A stretch of 64,000 nt of DNA, taken from contig BCJJ01000011.1 of NCBI GenBank assembly GCA_039545355.1, positions 1,396,851 to 1,460,850 on the forward strand, in the 5' to 3' direction. The translations under genes and the position numbers were made by a program. Source of the stretch: Trichosporon coremiiforme. Lineage: Eukaryota > Basidiomycota > Tremellomycetes > Trichosporonales > Trichosporonaceae. The notes below the pieces were generated by a model that was not told the origin of the DNA, did no database searches, and was given only the letters and a program-made list of their open reading frames with translations. This document shows positions 50,473-59,738 of the stretch, piece by piece (positions within the stretch are counted from its first letter, which is position 1; the number at the start of each line of letters is the position of its first letter).

Positions 50473-51895
50473 GCTGGAAGAGTGGTGGGGAGGGTGAAGG
50501 TGGGTGGTGAAATCGAGATAGATTTCAATATCACCTTCTTGGCCCCGGTTGACAGTTGGAACGGCGGGCTTGGTCCTACTACTCAGGCGGAAAACGCGGG
50601 TGAGCTCTTCCGACCGGCCCAGAACTCGTTTACTCGTCTACCTGGCGCCTGGCGCTCCTTTCTTGACTCGACACCGGCAACAATCGACCACTGCCCTTCC
50701 AGAGATTATCGACGGAGGCAAAGTTTTGCCGAACGATTAACGCAGTCACGTGAATACAAAGCCATTCTCGTTTCGCGTGTAGCTCACGCGTCTCCAACGG
50801 ACCTTTAGAAGTTAATTGATCCTCCCCATTGTGGCTCCACAGATCTGGTCTCTCCTGAACGGCTTGCCGGACGCAGTCGTCTGACTTAGGTCTAGTGCTT
50901 GGGTTACGCGGCTGTGGCCGGCTGGGCGGGTTGTATCAGGCTGAAATCGGCTTGATCCAGGGCTCGGCACCAGGGGCTTCCGTCCAGTCTGTTGTTGATT
51001 TTGCGAGACGCGTCCTGCACCTGACACTGCAGTCAGGAATTGCCCTTTGCACTGGATCGGGTCGTTGTGTTTCTCTTGTTGTTGCCCAGCAATGCTCGGC
51101 GTCCGACACAGTTGCGGGCGGGCGCACCGCAGCCGATCGTGATTTGATGCATCTCAACGCTGAGGACCACATTGTTGGCGACGCCCGGACCACCATCCCA
51201 TCACACAGGAGAGCAATGTACTTGGCAGGCGTGAGAGGTAGACCATGAGAAGCCCCCTGTCCCGGTCCGGTGCGGGATCGGCTTACGGCTTGGGCGGTGA
51301 GAAGAGAAGGGGACGTCCTCATCGCTGACTGCGCCACACACCTGGGTCCATGACTCACAGACGCTCCCACAGGACGTCTCAGGCTGCTCGGGCTGCATGG
51401 GCTGCATTGCGTGCAGGGCGGAGGCGCAGGGGCACAACTACGGGCGCTCCTCGACACAACTGGGGTCGCAGTGTGTGGACGCAAACAATCGCCCAAACGG
51501 CGCAGACGCCGGGCGCACGGTTCCTGATACCTGCATACCGTACCGTGCACTACCGTGCAACCATCACTCATTGCTTCCCGCAACCGGACCATTCGGCATC
51601 CAACATTAACGAGATATCGCGCGCGACCTGACCTGACCGTCCGACCGCCAGTCGGCCCCGCCAAGCCCCTCCCTCCCTCCTTGTCCTTCGTCTCTATAAT
51701 ACGGGGCCCGCGAGACGACACCCGGCGCACTCCCCATCTCACTTCTACGACCAGACATCCCTCCTCCGCCTGACGACTGCTAGCCAGTCCCCCGACACTC
51801 GTTCCAAACTCTATCGCTCTCCTTCCCGCGTCGTACTCCGTACGGCCATCTCCATCACTACCTCCTCTTTTCTTCTCGCCACCACTCCACTCGCC
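50473..51895. other. 1.4 kb divergent intergenic region (ILV6 / GPI protein)
   Basis: No gene seen. A long minus-strand open frame (50936-51967) has arbitrary composition and overlaps the next gene's start. The region holds a TGACTC at 50664-50669, a CACGTG palindrome at 50747-50752, and a TATA-like TATAATA near 51693 followed by a CT-rich leader before the GPI-protein gene. Confidence 0.55.
50664..50669 (+). promoter_or_regulatory. Possible Gcn4-type site (TGACTC) upstream of ILV6
   Basis: TGACTC about 190 bases upstream of the ILV6 ATG. It matches the general amino-acid control core; six bases alone are weak evidence. Confidence 0.3.
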
Positions 51896-52684
51896 ATGTT
51901 CGCCGCCCTGCTCGCGCTCGCCGCCCCGGCGCTCGCGACGATTTACACGACGAACCCCGTCGCCCACACGCAGGCGTACGGCGGCCAGGTGCTGCGCATC
52001 GACTGGGTTGACGACGGCGAGGCGCCGAACCTCCCGGACATTGGGCCGTGCAGCATCGACCTCTGCATAGGGTCCGAGTCGAACCAGCGCTGCATCCAGA
52101 ACCTCGGCGAGAGCGTCGACGTCTCGGCCGCCTCGAGCATCAGCGCCACCATCGACCCCAGCGTCGGCGAGAACGGAAAGTACTACTTCATCCGCTACAG
52201 CTCCCTCAACCTCAAGGAGGGCGAGTACCCGTATCAGCAGTACTCGGCCCGCTTTTACCTGAACTCGATGGAGGGCAGCTTCGACGACGAGGTCAAGCAG
52301 CTCGCTACCAGCAGCACGGAGGACTTCATCTGGGCCACTGGCACCGGTGCCAACGCTGCCTCGGGGTCGGCGGCGCCCTCCGGCTCTGCTGGAGCGACAG
52401 ACCCTGCTGCGACCGGTGCGCCCGTCTCGGGCTCTGCTGGTCCCTCCGGAGCTGGCGCTGCTACGGGCGCCGCAGTTCCCTCAGGTGCCGCTACGCCGTC
52501 AGGATCCGGCAAAGCCATCGCCGACACCAGTTCTACCTTCACCTCCTCCCGGACCTCAACGACAGCATCCCGCGCCTCGGCGTCGGCCTCGCCCTCGCCG
52601 TCTGCCGACTCGGGAGTGGCCAAGTTCGCCGCCCCGGGACTCTTCACCCTCGCCGCCTGTCTCGCCGCCTACATTGCGGTCTAA
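51896..52684 (+). CDS. Kre9/Knh1-like GPI-anchored cell-surface protein
   Basis: Single exon, 262 residues. A short signal peptide (MFAALLALAAPALA) is followed by a beta-sandwich-like domain: TNPVAHTQAYGGQVLRIDWV, CSIDLCIGSESNQRCIQNLG, and YYFIRYSSLNLKEGEYPYQQ then YSARFYLNSMEG. This matches the Ser/Thr-rich GPI-anchored Kre9/Knh1 domain found in fungal wall proteins. The next 90 residues are Ala/Ser/Gly/Thr-rich and probably O-mannosylated. The C-terminus KFAAPGLFTLAACLAAYIAV after small residues (ADSG) is a GPI attachment signal. Expected at the plasma membrane or wall; the biochemical role is not established. Confidence 0.82.
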   Translation: MFAALLALAAPALATIYTTNPVAHTQAYGGQVLRIDWVDDGEAPNLPDIGPCSIDLCIGSESNQRCIQNLGESVDVSAASSISATIDPSVGENGKYYFIRYSSLNLKEGEYPYQQYSARFYLNSMEGSFDDEVKQLATSSTEDFIWATGTGANAASGSAAPSGSAGATDPAATGAPVSGSAGPSGAGAATGAAVPSGAATPSGSGKAIADTSSTFTSSRTSTTASRASASASPSPSADSGVAKFAAPGLFTLAACLAAYIAV

Positions 52685-53282
52685 GCGCTCAGACGCAGCG
52701 GAAGCTGAGAGCTCCGCGTCGAGTTCGCTAGCCACCTCCTTCCCCCTCCCTCCGCTCCCCGATCTGCCGGCTCCGTGTCTTCTCCTCCTCTTGCTTCTTG
52801 GGATTTTTCACTTCGTTCTCACGACTTTTGGATCTTGAGCCGAGCATGAGCATGAGCATCGCGCATGCCCTCCCCTCTCCCCAATCCAGCTATACCTTTC
52901 GCATGCCACGCGCCTTGACGGCCGCCCCAAATACTCCTTTTTACCCCTCTAGGTTCTCGATGCAACCGAGTTGTAACAGTTCTGAACTCTTCACAGTTCT
53001 GACAGGCATCCGAGCTCTCGGACGTCAGGCGCACAGAACGAACGCCAGCTTCCGTATGCGACTTCTGTTCGGTATGGTGACCGGGGAGGATGGGGCCTGT
53101 GCTGCGGGCTTTGGAGTGGCTGGGTCTTGGTTCTTGGCGAGCCTGTTGAGTGCGCTGAGGGATTTCGGACAAGAGATAGGGTAGCAGCTTGGCGAGGGCG
53201 CGAGCGCTAAAGCAGATAGCGAATGCGAACAGAGAGCCTAGGGTGAGGGCAATGGTACAACTGTATATACATGAAGAAGTGT
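52685..53282. other. Convergent intergenic region (GPI protein / DSC3)
   Basis: No gene seen in 598 bases; long 3' UTRs are likely. A CT-rich stretch lies near 52730-52800. Confidence 0.55.
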
Positions 53283-54606
53283 TTATCCAAGGTAGTTGAG
53301 TGATCCAAACACGAGGTTGATGAGCGTGCCAAGAATGATGCCAATCTGGAGTCAGCTGGAGAGACGTGCTTGGTAAGCTCACCTGTGTTCTCTTCCCGAA
53401 CGCCACGCTCGAAACAACCTCCCCGCCGACGAGCGGTGAGTTGGAGACACGCGCCGATACGCTGACTGTCTCCTCGCTATCTTCGGGAGGCACGTCGGGC
53501 ACGGCCGGTGGGGGCGCGAGTCCCATGGCTGTAGCGTGAATCGCCGCACGACGCTCCTCTTCCGCCCGCAATGCTGCCTCTTCTCTGCGGAAGCGCTGTT
53601 CTGCCTCCGCCTCCGCATCGAAGAAGTTGGGCAGAGGTTGGTCCTTGAAGAAGAACCAAGGCAGCAGCGGGAACAGGAAGCCGATCAGAAAGCCATGCAG
53701 GATCGATGCGAACATGCCCTCTTGCGTCGCTGCATGTCAGCTACCTGCAGCGTCGTTTAGCTGCCGAACTCACTAGTTGCCGTCGCTGGTGTCAGGTCGC
53801 CCTCGATCCATTGCTCCTCGAGGGCGCGGGCGTGCTCGTCACTGACGTCTCCGTCAAGACCGTCGGGTACCTCCTCCCCTCGACTCTCGTAGAACTGGCG
53901 GCGCATGGCGGCAACGTCCTCGGGGCTGAGACCGGCATCCAGGAGGGCATCGAAGCCGCGGCGCTGTGGGCGAATCTCGGCGTCTGACGTCTCCTCCTCT
54001 TCACCAACACTGTTCGTCTCAAGCGGCCCGCCAACGTTGCAGTGCAGATTGATCTTCACCGGCTCCTGCTCCGGAGCGAGTACCGGAGCCGATGTCCCCG
54101 CCAGGTCGACGACGTCTCTGATCGCCCCCGAAACGCCCGATGCGTGTCGCTTCACTCGCTCCTCGAGTGAGCGCAACCATGGGAGCAGCAGGATACCGTC
54201 CGTCAGCAGACGACCAGCGTAGATAATCTTTAGCTGTAATCCCGCAACGCTAGGTCGTAGAGTACGGATCTGCAGTCAGCTCTGAGGAGTGTGTGACTTA
54301 GCTTACCTTGTCCTTGACATGCCGCACATTCTCGCCCTCCTCCACCCAGACTTGGAGGTGCGAATCGTCATTCGAGAAGATAATGGTGACTGGTCGTCCA
54401 ACTGCGTCGGCTTCGGGCGGCGCCTTGCCCTTCCCCTTGTCGAGCGGCGAGGAAGGCTCGTCGTCCGACAGGACGGCGTCGGGGTCCGCACGCTGCTTAC
54501 CCTTCGCCTTCTCGCTGGGCACGTATCGCCGCGCACCCAGTTTCCGGGACGGAGTCGGGTGAGCCCCCGGTGGCAGAAGGGGGTGATTCTCGTCCGGGGA
54601 CGACAT
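53283..54606 (-). CDS. DSC E3 ubiquitin ligase complex subunit 3
   Basis: Membrane subunit of the Golgi/endosomal Dsc ligase that drives SREBP cleavage and membrane-protein degradation in fungi. Exons 54606-54307, 54269-53774, 53729-53383 and 53345-53283 give 401 residues. An N-terminal disordered segment precedes a ubiquitin-like domain (VTIIFSNDDSHLQVWVEEGE, VRHVKDKIRTLRPSVAGLQL, KIIYAGRLLTDG). The Dsc3 C-terminal domain begins RPQRRGFDALLDAGLSPEDV then AAMRRQFYESRG, and two membrane segments follow (ILHGFLIGFLFPLLPWFFF; IGIILGTLINLVFGSLNY) with a charged coiled stretch between them. The RGFDxLLDAGxSPEDVxxxRxQF motif is the strongest evidence. The last exon encodes only the second helix. 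Confidence 0.9.
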
Positions 54607-55034
54607 GTCGTGTGTTTTTGTGGGTGATTATTAAGTTGAGAACCACGATGCCGCTGGCGTTGACGATCACCCAGAGCGGTGGAGGTGCGGATGCTAATGC
54701 GGCAGGATGGGTCGGAATGCGGTCCGATCCACACCAGAGTGTACGATCTGGAAATGTGCCCTAAGTCATGCATAGCGGCCACGATGTGATCGGATGGTAC
54801 ATACATACATGGCATGAACTAATACCGAACAAGCGGTATGATTGGAGCTATCTAACTGATGACTTCTGCCAGTAATGCTGAGCGGTACACGACGGATAAG
54901 ACCGGTGGCCATCATCCTCGCCTTTCTAGGAATATACAGAGACTATCAGCTGCGGGAACCGCAGCACGCAGTGTCCTGCTGCGAACTTGGCGTTAACAGA
55001 TGCTGGGGGCCTTGCCGACAAACGCTGCCAGTGG
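54607..55034. other. Intergenic region between DSC3 and the GSKIP-domain gene
   Basis: No gene seen in 428 bases; it should contain the DSC3 promoter and the GSKIP gene's 3' UTR. Confidence 0.6.
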
Positions 55035-55555
55035 CTAGTCGATCCACTTCGGTTCTTCGACGTCTTCCTCGTCATTGTAGTTGAAGCGGCTGCTAACCCC
55101 GCCTTCGAATCGCTTCAGGAGCTCGTCCTGCATCGCTTCCTGATAAGCTGGACTCAGTGCGATGAGTAGGGCGTCAAGCGACTCGAATGTTGATGTCTGC
55201 AGTGACTTCTGGGACGACGACTTTTCGATCTGAACCATCAGCTTCCATAACGGTGCTGCATCATGTACACCGGGTGACTCACGGTGTAGCCTCGCTGATC
55301 GAGGAGTACGTCGGCTTCGCCCTCATCTTTCAGCAGTACGAGGTGCGCACGGCCGGCTACACCTTCTGGTGTGTGACCCTCTGCCTTAGCCTCGTCTCGC
55401 ACCTTAGCCTTCTCGGCGTCTGTGCGCGGATAAGAGACCTCTGGCCGCAGCTGGTACGACACCAAGCCGAAGGCGTGTGACTTTAGCACAGCGTCGAGTT
55501 CGCCCAATGGGTCCTCGAGGATGTTATCCGGGGGCGGGGAGTCGGGGTGGTGCAT
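55035..55555 (-). CDS. GSKIP-domain protein
   Basis: Exons 55555-55283 and 55229-55035 (53-nt intron) give 155 residues. The N-terminal part (NILEDPLGELDAVLKSHAFG) and a strand region (GRAHLVLLKDEGEADVLLDQ) lead to the signature helix: FESLDALLIALSPAYQEAM then QDELLKRFEGG. This parallels the GSKIP/Clu-N-like fold (xETxxxLLxxxSPxYREAFGNxLLxRLE) that in animals binds GSK3 beta and PKA. The very acidic C-terminus ends DEEDVEEPKWID. Role in fungi is not established. The intron choice removes the in-frame extension of exon 1 and keeps the helix in phase. Confidence 0.78.
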
Positions 55556-55955
55556 GGCGGCTGGTCGTTCCTTGGGTCGCTCAACCTCAGTCGGAGGTTG
55601 TCGAATGTCTTGTCAGTCACGACGCGTGCAAATGACGATGCGTCATCGTTCGTGGCCGAGCTCCTTTGCTGGCCCTCGATTCAGTGCTGTTTGAGTGGCA
55701 AATAGGACGATGAACGTTTCAGGGAGAAGTCGCACGTGACTTTCGTCATCGGTGAGACGTCCGGTCCTGGACTTCCGGAGGTGCGCCGCCCTACTAGCTG
55801 CGCCCTGCCAGCTGCGCCCATCGGCCTACCCCACCAAGCAACGGGACTCTTGGCGGACCGAGGTCTCTACCCACCGCTTCTTCGATCTTCTCTTTTCTCC
55901 ACTTCTTCCTTCATCACAGCTTCTCGTACCTTGGTTTCTTGCTTGATCATCAGCA
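55556..55955. other. Divergent intergenic region (GSKIP / WW protein)
   Basis: No gene seen in 400 bases; CT-rich leader sequence lies just before the WW-protein ATG. Confidence 0.6.
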
Positions 55956-56893
55956 ATGGCTCCTCAACCCGACCCCCGACCCCTCCCCGACGGATGGATC
56001 TCCCAGTGAGTGCATCTCCGCGAATCTTCCTACGCGTTTCCGCCACCTATTTGTCTCATCGAGGCATTGAATGATCTGACACCTCAGGTTCGACAACAAC
56101 TACAACCAGTACTTCTACGGTAAGCTTGACGCATGCTTCAAACGCTGCTGGAGTGCGATCTGACGTGCAGTGAACACTAAGGCTCCGGGAGGTCCCAAGT
56201 CGCAGTGGACTCAGTGAGTGGAGTGCGCGTGCACGCGCCACCGTAAGCCAAAATGTCACGACACTAACGTCAGCCCTGCGGACGACCCCCCTCAGTCGGA
56301 GAGCAACCAGTACGCTGCGCCGTCTGGCCCGCCTCCCCCTTCGCATAACGAAAAGTCCTCGTACAACAGCAATAACGACAAGTACTCCACGCCTCCCCAG
56401 AACAACACGCCGGTTCAGCAGGGCAACCAGGGCCAGTCGTCCCACCGCGGTGGTCTCTTCTCCAAGCTCTCCTCGAAGTTGAACAACCACCACAGCGGAC
56501 AGCAGGGCTATGGGCAGCAGGGCTACGGTGGCGCGCCCCCTCCTCCCGTCTACGCCCAGCAGGGCTACGGCGGTGGCTATGGTGGCGGCTACGGTCAGCA
56601 GCCGATGATGTACCAGCAGCAGCCCATGATGATGGGCCGACCCCAGCGCATGGGCGGCGGCATGGGTCCCGGTGGTGCTGCCATGTTGGGTGCTGGTGGT
56701 GGTCTTCTTGGAGGAATGATGATCGGAAACATGATCGCCGACGTGAGTTGAGCTCAGCTTTTCCGTCAAATATCTTGCTAACAACGCACAGGGCCAGCAC
56801 GACGCATACATGGATGGCTATATGGATGGGCAGGACAACGATTTCGGTGGCGGCGACGATTTCGGAGGTGGTGATTTCGGAGGAGACTTTTAA
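55956..56893 (+). CDS. WW-domain protein with Gln/Gly/Met-rich low-complexity tail
   Basis: Exons 55956-56005, 56088-56119, 56171-56213, 56274-56742 and 56792-56893 splice to 231 residues. A single WW domain sits at residues 9-42: LPDGWISQFDNNYNQYFYVN then TKAPGGPKSQWTHPA, with both Trp and the final Pro, so it should bind Pro-rich ligands. The rest is low complexity: Ser/Asn/Gln-rich, then QQGYGGG-type repeats, QQPMM repeats, a Gly-zipper-like stretch (AAMLGAGGGLLGGMMIGNM) and a tail MDGYMDGQDNDFGGGDDF. This layout resembles fungal WW proteins of unknown function that may oligomerise or phase-separate. The first three exons are tiny, cutting the WW domain into pieces. Sequence beyond the stop continues a related motif in another frame. 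Confidence 0.85.
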
Positions 56894-57631
56894 TTGATGG
56901 CGAGAACGACTTCGGCGATAGCGACGACGGGTGGTTGAATGGTGAGGACGGTTTCGGCGGTGGCGTAGAACTCTGGTGGAGGTTGCCCTGAGTTCGGCGA
57001 TGGCTGATGGAGCTGTGTACAGTGCCTGACGTGCTGTGTGTTGTGTGTTGTGTGTCTGGCTGATGTGATGCGGATGTTTGGAGGTCGACGACAGCGCGAC
57101 ACACGTATCTGCGACGCTCTGTCAATCTCCTCAACACCCACGGCTCGCAAGCCGTCCGGGTGTCTCCCGCACCCAACTCGTCTCCGCATCGCTTCTACCC
57201 CTCTCCACATCGCTTTCGCGCCTTGTTTCCATCTTCAATGTCGTCGGTGCCCGTCCCTCTGCTCTCGACGCGTACGATCTGTAGTCTTACTCAGTGGCGA
57301 TTTCTTGGAACCACCTTCGTTCATTAGTTTGTTAGGGAATTAGACATATCTTGCCCCTCTTTTCCTCTGTTGTGAGAATGCATGAATACACGATTGCGTT
57401 GGGGCTGTGCATGGACACTCGAGCGCTCATGAGCCAAGAAGGGTGGACAGCTAGTTGGTCGTCATATCAGAGTGTATACCTGAGTGGGCAACAGGCCGTA
57501 ATCAAGGGGTTACGGGGCGGCCCATCTGTGACGCCGAGCCCGCCTGATGAACGCAGTCGCCAAGCCTGCAGATATACAATACATGAAAAGATGGTACAGA
57601 TGGAGCACAACCTAACGCCCTCGCCGAGGGC
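56894..57631. other. Convergent intergenic region (WW protein / ING protein)
   Basis: No separate gene seen in 738 bases. The first 100 bases after the WW stop still encode DFG-type acidic motifs in a shifted frame. A GTGTTGTGTGTT run lies near 57035. Confidence 0.55.
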
Positions 57632-58681
57632 CTACTTTTTCCGTCCCTTGCGGTCCTTCTGGACCTTGCCATCGCTACTGGCGAGGCCCAGCTTCGTGAC
57701 ACACTCGGGACAGTACCAAGTGTCGGGAAGCGGTCCAGACATGTTGACACACTTGACGTGGAACCACTCGTACGGGCACTTGCCGTTATCGCAGCCGATC
57801 ATCTCGCCGTAACTCTTCTGCTGGCAGAAGCAGTACAGCGCGTCGTCGGGCTCGACCTCGCCCTCGACCTCCATGTCGTCCGCGGCGGGCACCTCGACCT
57901 CTTGCTGCTGCTGCTGTTCTTTCCTCCGCCCGCCGCCGCGTCCGACACTGCCGCTGCGGCTGCCTCCTGGCGTGCCGGCCGGAGAGGGGATGCCGAGCGA
58001 GCTGCCCGCCGAGCTGATCTGGATCGCGAGCGGTACGGTGCCCTTGCCCTTCCGCTTGTCCTTCCGTCCGTCGTGCCCGCTGCCGAGACCTTGCGGAGGG
58101 AGGACGAGGTCCGCGCCGCCCAGGTCGCCCAGCTTGACATCCGTCTCGAGCTCGTCAATGTCGATACCGCCGACCTTCTTCCACTCGTGTCGTCCACGTT
58201 CCCGCGCGCGGTTCACGATCCGCTCCAGCCGCTCCGCCAGCTTCACCTTCTCCTCCTGCAGCGTCTCAATCTTGGACCATTCGCCCTGGATCTTGGTGAT
58301 CGTCTGCTGGTCCTTCGTGCTCATATGCGCCGTCGGGATCGGCTGGCCAGCCGCGATGGGCAGCGTGAACGACGGGTTCGGGTTCGACGGCTGCGCCGAG
58401 CCAAGGTTTTTGATCGGCTTCGTCAGGCTGTAGTGCCGGCTGTTGATCCGGTTCAGGAGGCCTGTTCGTCAGCTAACGATGAGCCACGGTTAGCTCACCA
58501 GCAATGCGCTGGTCCTTGTCCTGGATCTCCTTCAGCAGGAAGGTCACCTCGCCGGGCAAGTTGTCGAGACCTGAGCGTTAGCTAAGCACAACCTGGAAAG
58601 CTCACTGGAGACAAACTCCGCGGCGACGGCCGCAGCCTCCTCAGGCGCGAAGTGCGGGTGCACGTGCAGAGGGGTCGCCAT
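57632..58681 (-). CDS. ING-family PHD-finger protein
   Basis: Chromatin reader subunit of a histone acetyltransferase or deacetylase complex. Exons 58681-58606, 58570-58499 and 58461-57632 give 325 residues. The N-terminal ING helix region includes VSSLDNLPGEVTFLLKEIQD then KDQRIAGLLNRINSRHYSL, with a coiled coil (IETLQEEKVKLAERLERIVN). The C-terminal PHD (about 257-303) reads LYCFCQQKSYGEMIGCDNG, CPYEWFHVKCVNMSG and DTWYCPECV, with the full C4HC3 set and the aromatic residues used for H3K4me3. A Gln run (EQQQQQEVEV) and a polybasic C-terminus (QKDRKGRKK) are also present. Whether it is Yng1 (NuA3), Yng2 (NuA4) or Pho23 (Rpd3L) cannot be decided by eye. Confidence 0.92.
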
Positions 58682-58994
58682 GGTGGATGGTCGATGGAGT
58701 GGATTCAAAACACATTTCGAGGTGCTAGGTGGCAAATGTCCTGACTCATGTGCGGGGTGTGCGGCAGCAAATCGGTCTCCACCAGCTCGCCTATCTGACC
58801 CCTGCTGTCTGATCATCTCCCAACTCACTTCCCTGCGGTGGGCCATTCTGACACCTGCATCTCTGTTGGCGATTCCTAAGTGCTTTAATTAGGTTGCACA
58901 GCAGCGCGTCGCTCACTGCATCAGAATTTTCGATCGGCAGAGCATCTTTCGGTTCATGAGCGCCCTGCGCCCCGCAGTAATCAGCCAACATCTC
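58682..58994. other. Region between the ING gene and the first tRNA-Tyr
   Basis: No gene seen in 313 bases; it includes the ING promoter and the 5' flank of the tRNA. Confidence 0.6.
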
Positions 58995-59104
58995 CTCTCT
59001 ATAGCTCAGTTGGTAGAGCGTCGGACTGTAATTGGTTATCCAAATCCTCCCACTCGATTGAGTGAGAAATCCGCAGGTCCTGTGTTCGACTCACAGTGGA
59101 GAGA
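58995..59104 (+). tRNA. tRNA-Tyr (anticodon GTA), intron-containing, copy 1
   Basis: The mature molecule is 73 nt once a 37-nt intron (59032-59068) is removed one base 3' of the anticodon at 59028-59030. Acceptor stem CTCTCTA pairs with TGGAGAG (one T-G pair) and carries discriminator A. The D-arm contains TAGCTCAGTTGGTAGAGC (A box) and the T-arm CTGTGTTCGACTCACAG (B box). C1-G72 is the eukaryotic tRNA-Tyr identity pair. Position 27-43 looks unpaired. A TTTT run follows at 59111-59114. Confidence 0.95.
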
Positions 59105-59427
59105 CTATCCTTTTGCACCCTCCACCCTGTGCATCAGCCCTTTCTTTGGGTATTCTCTGGGTGCCGAGTGGAGCTGCTGATGGCTGCGGAGAAGGGGGAA
59201 TTGAAATTTTGCTTCCGTGTGCCCAGTCACGCAACGCACTTGCCCTCCTTCACGAGCGCAGATCAAGCTACATCTCGCGCCCTGCCCTGTTTTCCCTCCA
59301 GACCGAGCTCTCTCGGGCTACTTGTCGTTTCCAGGGGCCCGCTCGGGATGTGTTTCTACACGCTGCTGTTGCGCCGCGTTCGCTCGAGGCCGAGCGGGGG
59401 CGCAGAGCTCCCGTCAACAACACCTTC
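59105..59427. other. Spacer between the two tRNA-Tyr genes
   Basis: 323 bases with no gene seen. It shows no extended similarity to the other flanks by eye, so the tandem tRNAs are not a recent long duplication. Confidence 0.55.
59111..59114 (+). terminator. RNA polymerase III terminator of tRNA-Tyr copy 1
   Basis: TTTT seven bases downstream of the mature 3' end. Four T is the minimum for pol III. Confidence 0.6.
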
Positions 59428-59535
59428 CTCACCATAGCTCAGTTGGTAGAGCGTCGGACTGTAACTGGTAACTCCAAAGCCGCCTGAACAGGCGAGTTCA
59501 TCCGCAGGTCCTGTGTTCGACTCACAGTGGTGAGA
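59428..59535 (+). tRNA. tRNA-Tyr (anticodon GTA), intron-containing, copy 2
   Basis: Mature length is 73 nt after removing a 35-nt intron (59465-59499); anticodon at 59461-59463. The D-arm, anticodon arm and T-arm are identical to copy 1. The acceptor stem is CTCACCA with TGGTGAG, fully paired, so it differs from copy 1 by changes on both strands. The intron sequence is unrelated to copy 1. TTTTT follows at 59537-59541. Confidence 0.95.
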
Positions 59536-59536
59536 C

Positions 59537-59541
59537 TTTTT
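59537..59541 (+). terminator. RNA polymerase III terminator of tRNA-Tyr copy 2
   Basis: TTTTT immediately after the mature 3' end. Confidence 0.7.
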
Positions 59542-59738
59542 GGCTCCTCTGTCTCCTTTCAAGCACCCCAAGCATATTCTTTCGCAGCAGGGACGTCCAG
59601 GGAAGGTCAGCGGCGTGCAGCACATGGTGTAAGTGGTCTGAAACGAGGTGACAATGTGAAATGCAATGGTGCTGATATACATTTGTGACTGATGGATACA
59701 ACTTGACATGGCGGCGCCCTAGCGCGCACATCTATGGT

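Noticed and set aside
50936..51967. A 343-residue minus-strand open frame between ILV6 and the GPI protein
   Set aside because: Composition is arbitrary (Arg/Gly/Ser/Pro), it has no domain or splice structure and it runs into the start of the GPI-protein gene.
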